Assembly: GCA_033398695.1 (NCBI GenBank)
Contig: CM065811.1
Span: forward strand, 116,855,501 to 116,919,500
Origin: Orobanche coerulescens
Lineage: Eukaryota > Streptophyta > Magnoliopsida > Lamiales > Orobanchaceae
Length of the DNA: 64,000 nt
Direction: 5' to 3'
The notes under the pieces are model-generated. The model did not search any database. It was not told the DNA's origin and saw only the letters and a program-made list of their open reading frames with translations. Shown here one piece after another: positions 1 through 10,643 of the stretch (its first letter is position 1; every line of letters begins with the position of its first letter). The position numbers and the translations under genes were made by a program.

Positions 1-64
1 TGCCTGGTGGGTCCTAGTCGGGGATTCACGGCACTGTAATATCCGCCTAGTTTGGGGTGTTACA
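1..64 (+). repeat. Element A 5' LTR, terminal 64 bp
   Basis: It ends GGGGTGTTACA directly before the primer site and matches 12236-12299 of the 3' LTR apart from one T/C difference. Positions 35-64 are the TGTAATATCC...GTGTTACA block that recurs at the end of other Tekay LTRs here. Confidence 0.95.
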
Positions 65-68
65 GAGT

Positions 69-80
69 TGGTATCGGAGC
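69..80 (+). other. Primer binding site, initiator tRNA-Met type (element A)
   Basis: TGGTATCGGAGC lies 4 bp after the LTR end. The plant initiator-Met primer site is TGGTATCAGAGC, so there is one A-to-G mismatch. Confidence 0.9.
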
Positions 81-532
81 GTGGTTTTGAATACTACCCT
101 CCAAGTCATGTCTCATTTTAAATCATCGTCATCGGACTAGTATCATTGGACTTTCGCGTCACGTGTGACCTGTGCAAATGCCGAGCCAATCAGACCAAGA
201 ACTGTAAGATTTCTAACGCCATGGTATAATTTCTGGCAAGAATCATTCATTCATAATTCATCAGTTAACAATCCTCAACCATCATTTTCATTTGACCAGG
301 ATGGTCATGTTAACTTGTTAATCACTCAATTCATTTCATTATTCAGTTGTTGATCAGGAAGATCAAATCGTTAATCATGTTAACTTATTCAAGATAATCA
401 TGTCACGTCAGTTAATCATTCATGTAATCACTGTGTTAGAGAGCGTATGCTCATTTTCATCATCTCATGTCATAATCATAACGTGATATTCATGCGGGAA
501 ATATAATCATCATGTGACTTTCCTACTTCAGT
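81..532 (+). other. Element A untranslated leader
   Basis: AT-rich leader between the primer site and the gag ATG at 533, rich in short TCAT-type words. I find no protein similarity; the short ORF at 165-353 has no recognisable feature. Confidence 0.6.
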
Positions 533-2377
533 ATGGAGAGGGCAAGAAGAGGACGTGGAGGATGAGGCCGTGGAGCGGGCCGAATCCCGAGAGCTCGTGT
601 GAATACACGTGAAAACGCGAGAAATAATGCTAATTCATCGAGCAGCGATGCTGCCACTCACTCTCCTGGACGCGATCATTCTCTATCGGGGAGTCGTACC
701 CGGGACACGGCTCAGTCAGAAGGTGTCCGGGTTGACCCACTCGCTTTTATGCAGGGCATGATGGCCCAAATGACTCAGATGGCACAGCTGATGGAGACGA
801 TGCATAACTCCGTCAATCAAAATCAACAGGCTCCTCCGCCGCCACCTCAGAGGCAAGAGAGGAATGTGAGCAATATCATTGGCGACATCTCTCGCCAGAG
901 GCCACCTACTTTTGAGGGCTCGTCTGAGCCGGCGGATATTATTCATTGGCTCGAGCATTTTGAGAAGTTGTTTGCTATGGTAGAGTGTCCTGAAGGACAC
1001 AAAGTTTCTGTTGCGGCTTACTACCTGGGTAAGAGCGCTCATTCTTGGTGGTTATCGTTGAAACCCACCGAAGGATCATGTACTTGGGCTCAGTTCAAGA
1101 ATCTCATGATGGAGAGGTATTATCCGGCCCCACTCAGAGAGGCCAAGCTGTCAGAATTACTCACCCCCGATCCCTCAGCAGACGAGGATGTTCTCGCCAT
1201 TGCCGAGAAATTTTAGGAACTTCTTCCGTTCGCCTCATCTATCATTCATTCCGAGGCAGATAAGATTAAGTATTTCAGCAAGAAGAGGTCAAAACCCCGT
1301 ATGAGACTACAGTTGCTTAATCATAATTGCACCACGTTGGCTGAATTCATTGAGAAAGCTCTTACCTATGAGCTTACTGCTAAAGAGATTGCTAAGTAGC
1401 AACCTTCGTCTGCTAGCAAGAAATCGAAGAATCGTAATCAGTCTGAAGGCGGTCAGACAACCTTCAAGAAACCCCGTGCGGGCTCGGCTTTTTCTGAGCG
1501 ACCTCCTGTGTCGTCTAAACCCGCGAAATCTCAGTCTCGAGCGGCCAGTTCGGCCATCACTTGTTTTAACTGTGGGGATCTTGGTCATCTCAGTACCAAG
1601 TGTCCGAGACAGACTATCACATGTCATAATTGTGGGATTGCTGGGCATAAGGCCCGTTTTTGCCGTAGGGACTCCAAACCTACTCAGACGTCATCTCAGG
1701 CCCCTAAGCAGTCAGCCGTTCAGAATCAGGCCACTCGATCAGCGTCGTTTAAAATGACAGGAGTGACTAAAGGCGGAGCCTATAGCCAGCAAACGGGAGC
1801 GTCCGGTGCCGGGACTAGCAAGCCCCGGATTTATGAGATGAAGAAGACCGATGATCCAGAGGCCCGGATGATCTCAGGTACACTCGATATTCTATCTCAA
1901 CCTGTGTGTACTCTTTTTGATACTGGTGCATCGCATTCATTCATTTCCGAGTCATGTTTGAGTAGACTACGTCTGGGTAGTGCTACTAGTTGTGAGCCTT
2001 ATGTCATTGGCCTACCTGATGGTAGACGAATTATCGGTAATCGTGAGATTCAGAATTGTCCGATTCAGTTTCATGGTCATGTATGGCCAGCGGACCTAAT
2101 CGTAGTAGATTTGCCGAGGGACGACGTCATCTTGGGTATTGATTGGATGGATCATCATAATGCCATCATTAGTGTCCGTAAGCGTATGATCACTATCATT
2201 TCAGACGATGGGGTTGAATGTGTGTTTCAGGGAGGTAATCCCGGCTGTTCTGGTAAGGTCATTAATTTGATGAAAGCAGTGAGATTACTCAATCAGAGGT
2301 GTGTTGGTTATTGGTGCTATATGACCAAAACCGAGAAATCATCAGTAATGTTGACGGATATTCCGGTAGTGAGGTAA
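533..2377 (+). pseudogene. Element A gag-protease, four in-frame stops
   Basis: The frame opens with ATG at 533 and an Arg/Gly-rich N terminus, like element B. A capsid-like domain (Retrotrans_gag family) lies at about 890-1260. Two CCHC zinc knuckles (C-x2-C-x4-H-x4-C) lie at 1562-1603 and 1622-1663. The aspartic protease motif FDTGAS has its Asp codon at 1919. The product would be the nucleocapsid and the processing protease of the virus-like particle. Stops in the same frame are TGA 563, TAG 1214, TAG 1397 and TAA 2375, with homologous sequence continuing after each. The first three fit single C-to-T changes (CGA or CAG). Gag and pol share this frame, so one polyprotein is expected in the ancestor. 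Confidence 0.9.
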
Positions 2378-3889
2378 TATGCCGATGTTTTTACAGACGA
2401 GTTACCTGGTTTGCCTCCACAAAGGGATGTGGAATTCACGATTGAGTTGGAGCCTGGTAGGTCCCCGATATCGAAGGCACCGTACCGGATGGCCCCGACC
2501 GAAATGCAGGAATTAAAGAACCAACTCGAGGAGTTGTTCGATAAGGGTTATATTCGACCGAGCACCTGTGTTATTTGTCAAGAAGAAGGATGGTTCTTTT
2601 GCTTGTGTATCGATTATCGGGAGTTGAACAGGGTGACAATCAAGAATAAGTATCCCTTACCCCGTATTGATGATCTCTTAGATCAACTTCAGGGAGCTTC
2701 AGTATTTTCCAAGATCGACTTAAGATCTGGATATCATCAGTTGCGGATTCGAGAGTCGGATATCGCGAGGACGGCGTTTCGAACACGCTATGGTCATTAT
2801 GAGTTTGTGGTTATGCCGTTTGGATTGACTAATGCACCTGCGGTATTCATGGAGTTAATGAATCGGGTTTTCATCGACTTTTTGGACCAGTTTGTTGTTG
2901 TCTTCATCGATGACATTTTGATTTATTCTCGTGACCGAGAGGAACACGAGTTTCACCTTCATCAAGTGCTCGACGTGTTGAGACGAGAACAACTTTATGG
3001 GAAGTTTTCCAAATGTGAGTTCTGGATGTCCGAAGTGACGTTTCTCGGACACGTAATTTCTTCAGACGGAGTTCGTGTCGATCCTCAGAAGACGGAGGCT
3101 ATCCGATATTGGTTACCTCCGAAGAATGTTAAGGAAATCCGAAGTTTTCTCGGATTAGCGGGTTATTATCGGCGCTTCGTAGAGGGGTTTGCTAGAATCG
3201 CTCAACCCCTGACGAACCTTTTGCGAAAGGATAAGAAATACACGTGGTCTGACGCGTGTCAGCGGAGTTTTGAGGAACTCAAGAGCCGGTTAATGTCAGC
3301 ACCTGTACTTTCCTTGCCACAGGGGATGGAAGGATTTGTGGTTTATAGTGATGCGTCCGGACAGGGTCTCGGATGTGTGCTCATGCAGAATAGAAAAGTT
3401 ATTGCCTATGCTTCACGGCAATTGAGACCTTACGAGGTTAATTATCCGACCCACGACTTGGAGCTAGCAGCCGTGGTGTTCACTTTGAAGATTTGGCGTC
3501 ATTATCTTTATGGCGTTACCTGTCACATATTCACCGATCATAAGAGTTTAAAGTATATATTTACTCAGAAGGAGTTAAATATGCGTCAGAGACGGTGGTT
3601 GGAACTAATCAATGATTATGATATCGAGATCCTTTACCACCCGGGCAAGGCGAACGTTGTCGTCGACGCCTTGAGTCGTAAGTCCGTTCAGGAGCAGATA
3701 CTTGCTCGTTTAACAGTCCAGAAGGAGCTTCAGCAGGAATTCCTTAGACCCGAGATCGAGGTCTGGCTTCAGCGAGTTCAGGGACAGCTTTGTATGTTAG
3801 AGATTTCATCGTCACTCGAGGAGGCAATCCGAGAGAATCAGAGTTCAGACCCTTCATTGTTGCGCATCCGTGAGGATGTGACTCAGGGG
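2378..3889 (+). pseudogene. Element A reverse transcriptase-RNase H, split from integrase by element D
   Basis: It continues the gag frame. The RT palm is clear (CIDYREL; catalytic FIDD at 2903-2914), followed by the RNase H domain ([20 protein letters not shown], then HPGKANVV). It would copy element RNA to DNA and remove the RNA strand in cytoplasmic particles. The stretch around 2562-2606 is out of frame: compared with element B it lacks about 17 bases after the YIRPS codons and one more base about 40 bases later, 18 in total, so the frame returns. The loss removes the conserved SPWGAP segment. Element D interrupts the ORF at 3890 and homology resumes at 8431. Confidence 0.9.
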
Positions 3890-5040
3890 TGTTGTGTCAA
3901 GATTTAACACCTTCCGACCGGCGATCGCCTCCGAGGCCGAGCGACCGACTTACAGGCCGAGCGACCGAGTCACTGCCGAGCGACCAAGGCAAGCCTGCCG
4001 ATCGGCGACCAGGCGACCGAGCCTTAGCCCAGTGGACATGCTAGACTGGCCAACCGAAGGGCCCAGGGCGAATCCCGGTGCCGAGCGATCGACATCAAGG
4101 CGATCGCCTCTCAGTACTCGGCGACCGACCCTTGGCGATCGACCGTCTCTCGGCACCTGACGACCTACCCATGGCGACCGACCCTTGGCGACCTCCATCC
4201 ACTGGCCGATGACGACCTCCGAAGACCATCCAGGTCGATCACCACCGACGGACATCCAGTCGGCAAAGGCCGAGCCTCAAGACTGGCACCACGTGCAAAG
4301 GCCGAGACAAGATCCGTGAATCCCGGGCCATTGACCAAAGCCTGACAGATTCCCTCCACCAGCCGACAGGCCGCCGAAAGCTTGTCGGTAGGGCCACATG
4401 TTGACTGACTCCGGACACGTGATGGCCCCTTATGGGACCGCCCAGCTGGCGCCAGCCACTGCATTGGACTTTATTCGGACAGCCAGCATCTTCCTTGGAC
4501 TTTAGCCTGACAGCCCAGGAGATCGCCCCATTAAAGTATTGGCCGGCAGACGATCGGAGGAATATTAAAATGGCCGGCAGGCGATCGGCAGCAAAAGGAC
4601 AGGACCCGGCTGTCCCTATATAAGCAAGGCAGCCTGCACTTGTATTTTCGCTGGGCAATCTCACGATTCAAGCACTCAATATAGAAACAATATACAACTC
4701 TTGGCTAACATCCAACTCTTGGCAACAGCTTTCTTTCGGTCTTACTTCTCCCGGCCTTTTCTCCTCGAGCAGATTACCGGCGGGACGAAGAACACCTAGC
4801 TTCGCTCAAGAGCCGGATCAACAGAGTCTTTTTACACTCATTGTATTTAGATTTCTCTAATTAATACTTGTATCCACGAATATTTGTATTAATAACATCT
4901 CGCGAGAGCATTCAAGCCCGGGCCTAACAAACCCGGCAAATCTTGTATTATTTACCTTCTCTCGGAAGTGTTCTCGCATTTTGTTTGTTACTCGATCGTT
5001 CCAGCAATACTATCTCCGGATAATATTTTGGGTAACAACA
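3890..5040 (+). repeat. Element D 5' LTR
   Basis: 1151 bp. The first roughly 300 bp are packed with CGATCG and GCGACCGA words, followed by a TATA box at 4616 and a leader. It aligns with 7291-8430 almost perfectly over the last 850 bp, but poorly over the first 300. Confidence 0.93.
4616..4625 (+). promoter_or_regulatory. TATA box of element D LTR
   Basis: CTATATAAGC, with the dyad-rich U3 upstream. The copy in the 3' LTR is at about 8006. Inferred from motif and position. Confidence 0.7.
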
Positions 5041-5041
5041 A

Positions 5042-6199
5042 TTGGCGCTAGAAGGAGGGCATCAACCCTCGATTTTTTACACCTACCGTCCCGAAGAACA
5101 CTCACTGTTCTCGGGGCAGATATTTGAAGTGACACTCACTGCACTTCAAAAGAAATCCTTCAGAAAACATGTCTTCGCAAGCGTCGAAGAAAGCCGGCCG
5201 CCGGCTGCACTGCCTGTTCCCTGGCCCGAGCCGCAGCCGATGGTGGAAGGCAGCCGCCGCGGTCAAAGACGCTCGATCCCGTCCCGGGACGGCGGACCGA
5301 GCCTCTCGCACGATCAGTTCCGAACCAATGAACAGATCGAAGAGGCCATAGCCGCCCTTCAGGAACGACGGAGTGCTCTCGACGCGCCTCCTGCTGCCGC
5401 CCCCCCGGTCTCTCGCCGGAAGTTCAAGCGGAAGCTTAAGGCACTACTGGCCGAACAAGTGCCAGGAGGCTCTCGCCCGCAAGAAGAGGCGCTCGGCAGC
5501 CGGGGCACGTCCGTCTTCGATCGCCTGGGCAGCGACCCGACCTGGCGACCGGGGCAGTCCGGCCCCAGCTACGAGACGACGGAGTTGGTGTCCGTCACCA
5601 GGAGCTCGGCCTACCCGGCTCCCACGAGGCGATCCAGCCGCCTGGCTCCCGCTCGCAAAATTCCCGAGGTCGGCAGCAGCGGGGTCCGGAGATCGGTACA
5701 CGATCGCCTCGGCCCCCGCTCCCAAAGCCGATCCGCAAGCAGCCGAGCCGCGGCGATCGCCGCAATGCAACGTCGATTGACGACATGAAGGCGCTCCCGC
5801 AATCCGGGCAAGCGCCACGGGACGATCGCCCGCCGAGCGAGCCGCTCGCGATCGACATCGAGCTCGCCCGGTGCGGCACACGATCGCCCCTCCTAAGACA
5901 CCCGTGTACCAAGGGCGATCGGACCCCGTGCACACTGCACAAGTTCAACATCTACATGACCGGTGTGGGGCATCGGACGCGACCAGTGCCGAATGTTCCT
6001 CTCGACACTAGACGACCTCGCCCACCGGTGGTACACCTCATTGCCACCTCGGTCCATAGGCTCCTTTAACGAGTGGCGCACGTCTTCACGGAATACTTCG
6101 CCACCGGGGCCGCTCGGCCAGAAGGTCCCCATCGCATGTGGCGGATCGTGCAAGGAGAACAGGAGTCCGACTCGGACTACATCGGCCAGGTTGACATGA
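5042..6199 (+). pseudogene. Element D gag remnant (Tat/Retand-like)
   Basis: An open stretch of 248 codons (5042-5788) is Pro/Arg/Ser-rich and contains FDRLG-type words twice (VFDRLG, VHDRLG), typical of Tat-lineage gag N termini. A plausible native ATG lies near 5169 in another frame. A second frame (about 5963-6199) carries a capsid-like stretch, FLSTLDDLAHRWYTSLPP, resembling the tryptophan-containing core of Retrotrans_gag. The two are out of frame, so the gene is broken. No zinc knuckle or protease is seen. Confidence 0.6.
5043..5059 (+). other. Primer binding site candidate of element D
   Basis: TGGCGCTAGAAGGAGGG starts 2 bp after the LTR end, the usual place for a tRNA 3'-end complement. 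I cannot name the tRNA with certainty. Confidence 0.65.
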
Positions 6200-7290
6200 T
6201 CATCCTCAACGGCGAGCCCGTAAGCGATGAGACCGCCTCTACGCGGTCCTAAGAGGTTTTCGTGGCTTCGCCTATGTTCAGCATCTCACGAAGACCCTAC
6301 CGACGACCTACGCAGCCTTAGGGCGAGCCGCAGACTTCTGTCTGTGCAAAGGCTTCTTCTTGGCCTAGGAGTAGAACGATCGGCACCCGCGCGACGACCT
6401 CCGGTCTCTCCCAAAGACGATCGCTACTACCCACAGAGCCGGAGGACTCGATCACCGCCTGATCCCATTCTAACATGAGCGACTAGCCGCCCGATCGCCA
6501 ATTTCGACCTACGAATGAAGCGATCGGCCGCCGAGCGACGATCGCGATTTTCCGCCAGATCGCAACATCATCAGCGGCGGTGGACACGATCGCCATCTAT
6601 CCCAAAGATATAACATGACGGACTAAGGCATAAGATCGCCTCCACCGCGCATCATAAAGCCATGGCCCTGGCAGTCGATGGAACCGGCTGCTTCGGTCAT
6701 GCAAGGTCCCTTTCGGCCGAGATCGCCCGCCTTCGTTTAAATACGAGGCCGGCGTAGTCGGAGGGCCCTCCAACATTAATCAGTGGACTCATTCCACAAC
6801 CCCGTCTCAACGTACACCGTCGAGGTCGGCCATCTCCATGGCTGGCCGAGGTGGAAGCAGAGCTAACAAGCCGCGGGCGTGGAGTTGATTCATCCGACGC
6901 TGCCCCGCGCAAGGACTCCTCTAGACCGAGACCGCACGCCTTTCGTTTAAAAACAAGGCGAGGCGCAGCCTAACAGAGGACCCTCATAATAAAGTGAGTC
7001 ACGAGGCACTCATTGTCTTTGTGCACCAAGACACGGTCATGGGGTCGGCCCATCGATCTCCGCGACTGTGCACGATTCCTCAAGCAAGCGAAACCACCAA
7101 GTTTCCGTGGGGGATCGGCCAATGTTGTTTTTTGCAGGTACAAGACCGAAAGATAGCTAAGCCAATCGACCATGATTAAGCCCAAGTCCGAGTCCTAAGT
7201 CGGCTCAGATCGCCCGTCCTCACCCAGACGCGATCACCAGCAAGAACCACCTCGCCCCATGTCTTCAACATAGGAGCAAGTCGGGGCAAT
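6200..7290 (+). other. Element D non-coding interior
   Basis: No recognisable coding domain. It holds two imperfect hairpin modules 208 bp apart: 6729-6749 (GCCTTCGT...ACGAGGC) and 6937-6960 (CGCCTT...AAGGCG), each around a CGTTTAAA core, suggesting an old tandem duplication. The purine-rich tract before the 3' LTR (about 7271-7290) is the likely second-strand primer. Confidence 0.5.
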
Positions 7291-8430
7291 TGTTGTGTCA
7301 AGATTTAACACCTTCCGACCGGCGATCGCCTCCGAGGCCGAGCGACCGACTTACTGTGCCGAGCGGCCGAGTCACCGCGAGCGACCAAGGCAAGCTCGCC
7401 GATCGGCGACTGTGCGACCGAGCCTTAGCCCATGGACATGCTAGATCAAGCAACCGAAGGGCCCAGGCGAATCCGGTGCCGAGCGATCGACATCAAGGCG
7501 ATCGCCTCTCACTCGGCGACCGACTGGCGATCGACCGTCTCTCGGCACTGACGACCTACCCATGGCGACCGACCCTTGGCGACCTCCATCCACTGGCCGA
7601 TGACGACCTCCGAAGACCATCCAGGTCGATCACCACCGACGGACATCCAGTCGGCAAAGGCCGAGCCTCAAGACTGGCACCACGTGCAAAGGCCGAGACA
7701 AGATCCGCGAATCCCGGGCCATTGACCAAAGCCTGACAGATTCCCTCCACCAGCCGACAGGCCGCCGAAAGCTTGTCGGTAGGGCCACATGTTGACTGAC
7801 TCCGGACACGTGATGGCCCCTTATTGGACCGCCCAGCTGGCGCCAGCCACTGCATTGGACTTTATTCGGACAGCCAGCATCTTCCTTGGACTTTAGCCTG
7901 ACAGCCCAGGAGATCGCCCCATTAAAGTATTGGCCGGCAGACGATCGGCGGAATATTAAAATGGCCGGCAGGCGATCAAAGAAAAAGGACAGGACCCGGC
8001 TGTCCCTATATAAGCAAGGCAGCCTGCACTTGTATTTTCGCTGGGCAATCTCACGATTCAAGCACTCAATATAGAAACAATATACAACTCTTGGCTAACA
8101 TCCAACTCTTGGCAACAGCTTTCTTTCGGTCTTACTTCTCCCGGCCTTTTCTCCTCGAGCAGATTACCGGCGGGACGAAGAACACCTAGCTTCGCTCAAG
8201 AGCCGGATCAACAGAGTCTTTTTACACTCATTGTATTTAGATTTCTCTAATTAATACTTGTATCCACGAATATTTGTATTAATAACATCTCGCGAGAGCA
8301 TTCAAGCCCGGGCCTAACAAACCCGGCAAATCTTGTATTATTTACCTTCTCTCGGAAGTGTTCTCGCATTTTGTTTGTTACTCGATCGTTCCAGCAATAC
8401 TATCTCCGGATAATATTTTGGGTAACAACA
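7291..8430 (+). repeat. Element D 3' LTR
   Basis: 1140 bp and the partner of 3890-5040. Most differences from the 5' LTR are small indels or block substitutions clustered in 7350-7560, with near identity afterwards. Confidence 0.93.
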
Positions 8431-9791
8431 AGGGGAAAGCCCCTGGATTTGTGGTCCACGAGGATGGACTTTTGAGGTTTAAGAATCGATTGTGCGTACC
8501 GACGAATGACGAGTTGAAAAACTCGATTTTGATAGAAGCTCATGCTACCCCTTATTCTGTTCATCCGGGGTCTAGCAAGATGTACAAGGACTTGAAACAA
8601 AATTACTGGTGGAGTAATATGAAGCAAGAAGTCGCAGAATTTGTTTCGAGATGCCTAACCTGTCAACAAGTCAAGATTGAACATCAGCGGCCGGCGGGTA
8701 TGCTGAAACCTCTTCCTATTCCCGAATGGAAGTGGGAAGACATTTCTATGGATTTCATCACGAGCTTACCTATGAGTCGTCGTGGCATGAATACGATCTG
8801 GGTGATCGTGGACCGCTTAACTAAATCAGCTCATTTCCTTGAGATCAAGGAGACGTGGGGTCCCGAGAGACTTGCTCAACTGTTCATCAAAGAGATAGTC
8901 AGACTGCACGGTACTCCTAAAAGTATCGTTTCCGATCGTGACGGACGGTTTGTGTCGCATTTTTGGAAATCAGTTCATCGTGCTATGGGAACCCAGCTTA
9001 ATCTCAGTACCGCTTTTCATCCTCAGTCCGACGGACAATCAGAGAGAACCATTCAGACATTAGAGGACATGTTGAGGGCATGCGTCCTCGATTGGAAAGA
9101 CGATTGGGAAGCCCAACTACCATTGATCGAGTTCACGTATAATAATAGTTGGCATGCTTCGATTAAGATGGCACCTTACGAGGCCTTGTATGGTCGTCGT
9201 TGTCGATCTCCGTTGTGTTGGGACGACTTATCAGAATCATTGGGCACCGAGCCCGATATGCTTATAGCCGCCCGTGAGAAGGTAACTTTGATCAGGATTT
9301 GTTTGTTGACCGCTCAGAGTCGACAGAAATCATATGCAGATAACCGTCGTCGACCATTAGAGTTCGAGGCAGGTGACCACGTGTTGGTCAAGGTATCCCC
9401 GAGTCGTTGTATCTTTCGTTTTGGGAAGAGGGGTAAGTTGAGTCCGATATTTATTGGACCGTTTGAGATTTTGGATCGAGTAGGCGAGTTAGCTTACCGA
9501 TTGGCTTTACCTCCGGCGTTGAGCCGAATTCATAATGTGTTTCATGTCTCTCAGTTGCGGAAGTATGTTGCCGACCCGAGTCACATACTTCAGTTCGATG
9601 AAATCGAGATCGCCGACGATCATTCATATGAGGAGCGTCCTATACGAATTTTACAGCGGCGAATCAAACAGTTGAGGAATAAGACGATTCCTTTGGTTAA
9701 AATTCAGTGGTCTAGACACGGAGTCGAAGAGGCTACTTGGGAAACCGAGGATAGTATGCGGGAGAGTTATCCCGAGTTGTTTGACCCTTAG
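8431..9791 (+). pseudogene. Element A integrase with chromodomain-like C terminus
   Basis: It resumes A's pol frame after element D and stays open to the TAG/TAA-type stop at 9789. The order is an H2C2 zinc-binding region (HATPYSVHPG...CLTCQQVK), the catalytic core with Asp codons at 8751 and 8934 and Glu at 9042 (D-x60-D, D-x35-E), then a C-terminal module (VKIQWSRHGVEEATWE) matching the chromodomain-like tail of Tekay chromoviruses. Integrase inserts the cDNA, and the chromodomain of this group is thought to steer insertion to particular chromatin. This part has no stop, so the integrase half is better preserved than gag and RT, but it is cut off from its promoter by element D. Confidence 0.93.
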
Positions 9792-9806
9792 TTTCGGGGA
9801 CGAAAC
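9791..9806 (+). other. Post-pol hairpin of element A
   Basis: GTTTCG-GGGA-CGAAAC, a perfect 6-bp stem right at the pol stop and before the polypurine tract. B (27396-27410) and C (32760-32774, minus) have the same stem with different loops. Confidence 0.8.
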
Positions 9807-9810
9807 TCTT

Positions 9811-9822
9811 TTAAGGGGGGGG
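9811..9822 (+). other. Polypurine tract of element A
   Basis: TTAAGGGGGGGG lies just 5' of the 3' LTR, the primer for plus-strand DNA synthesis. Confidence 0.85.
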
Positions 9823-10053
9823 TGTATGTAATACCCGGTTGTAATTTAGTTATTATCATTCAGTATTTATCATTCAGTAATTGTCATTCAGTAATTTCAC
9901 TCATTAATGATCATTTGTCACTCATATTCAATCATGGTATTCATCATTCAGAGTAATTGTATCGTGTATCAATCGTCAGTCATCACTAATCTAATTGGAG
10001 TTTCGTGCCGTGTTTATCATCGTCGTCATTTTCATTGTGGACTGTGTGTGAGG

Positions 10054-10624
10054 AAGTAGCGCACGCTACGTACTCTTTTTAGCGCACGCTAATTGAGTAT
10101 AGGTAGCGCACGCTACCACTCAGCATTAGCGCACGCTAATGTTACCCTGGCTGCGATCCGGAAGGTACCGACTGCAGGTGAGTTGTTAGTAGCGCACGCT
10201 ACGAGTGGTAAGTAGCGCGCGCTAGTGGGTTGTAGTAGCGCACGCTAATAATTGCTGTAGCGCGCGCTAAGGACGGATCAGGTTGAGTCCAGTGGCTACT
10301 GGACTGCACTGGGTTAATTCATAGCGCACGCTATGAGTTGTTTTTAGCGTACGCAATCGATATTATAGCGCACGCTAAATATTGGTTGTAGCGCACGCTA
10401 CCGAGGTCAGATCAGAGGACAGACGGTTTCTGGATTCCAGTACTGGGCATCAAATAATTCGTTAGCGCACGCTAACTATGGGTATTAACGCACGCTAATA
10501 GTATGGTTGTAGCGCACGCTACAAAAAGGTACGTAGCGCGCGCTACCGATTTCGGACAGTGGGTACTGGAATACCCAAAAATTACCTGTTAGCGCACGCT
10601 ACGCACAAGGGCTAGCGCACGCTA
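10054..10624 (+). repeat. TAGCG-CA-CGCTA dyad array in element A LTR
   Basis: About 18 copies of TAGCGCACGCTA or its variants (CGCG, CGTA centres) lie in 570 bp at irregular spacing, separated by unrelated sequence. Arms TAGCG and CGCTA are complementary. In many copies the outer bases pair as well, giving dyads of up to 18 bp. The array stops a few bases before the TATA box. Confidence 0.95.
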
Positions 10625-10635
10625 ACCTGGAGTGA

Positions 10636-10643
10636 CTATAAAT
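10636..10643 (+). promoter_or_regulatory. TATA box of element A LTR
   Basis: CTATAAAT directly after the dyad array, followed by a pyrimidine-rich leader. Inferred from motif and position. Confidence 0.7.

Larger units (their letters stand above)
3890..8430 (+). mobile_element. Element D: small Tat/Retand-like LTR element without pol, inserted in element A pol
   Basis: It has two 1.14-1.15 kb LTRs (3890-5040, 7291-8430), TGTTGTGTCAAG...GGTAACAACA ends and a 5-bp target duplication AGGGG (3885-3889, 8431-8435). Removing it rejoins A's pol reading frame. The interior is only 2.25 kb and holds a gag remnant and no protease, RT or integrase motif, so it is non-autonomous. GC content and CGATCG words are much higher than in the surrounding element. 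Assignment to Tat/Retand rests on the gag wording and is less sure than the LTR structure. Confidence 0.92.

Noticed and set aside
5444..5951. Long minus-strand ORFs opposite the element D gag
   Set aside because: High-GC shadows of the gag frame without domains.
10054..10624. Regular short repeats that could suggest a CRISPR array or a satellite
   Set aside because: Spacing is irregular, the copies are dyads inside an LTR of a plant element, and no cas genes or tandem monomers exist.
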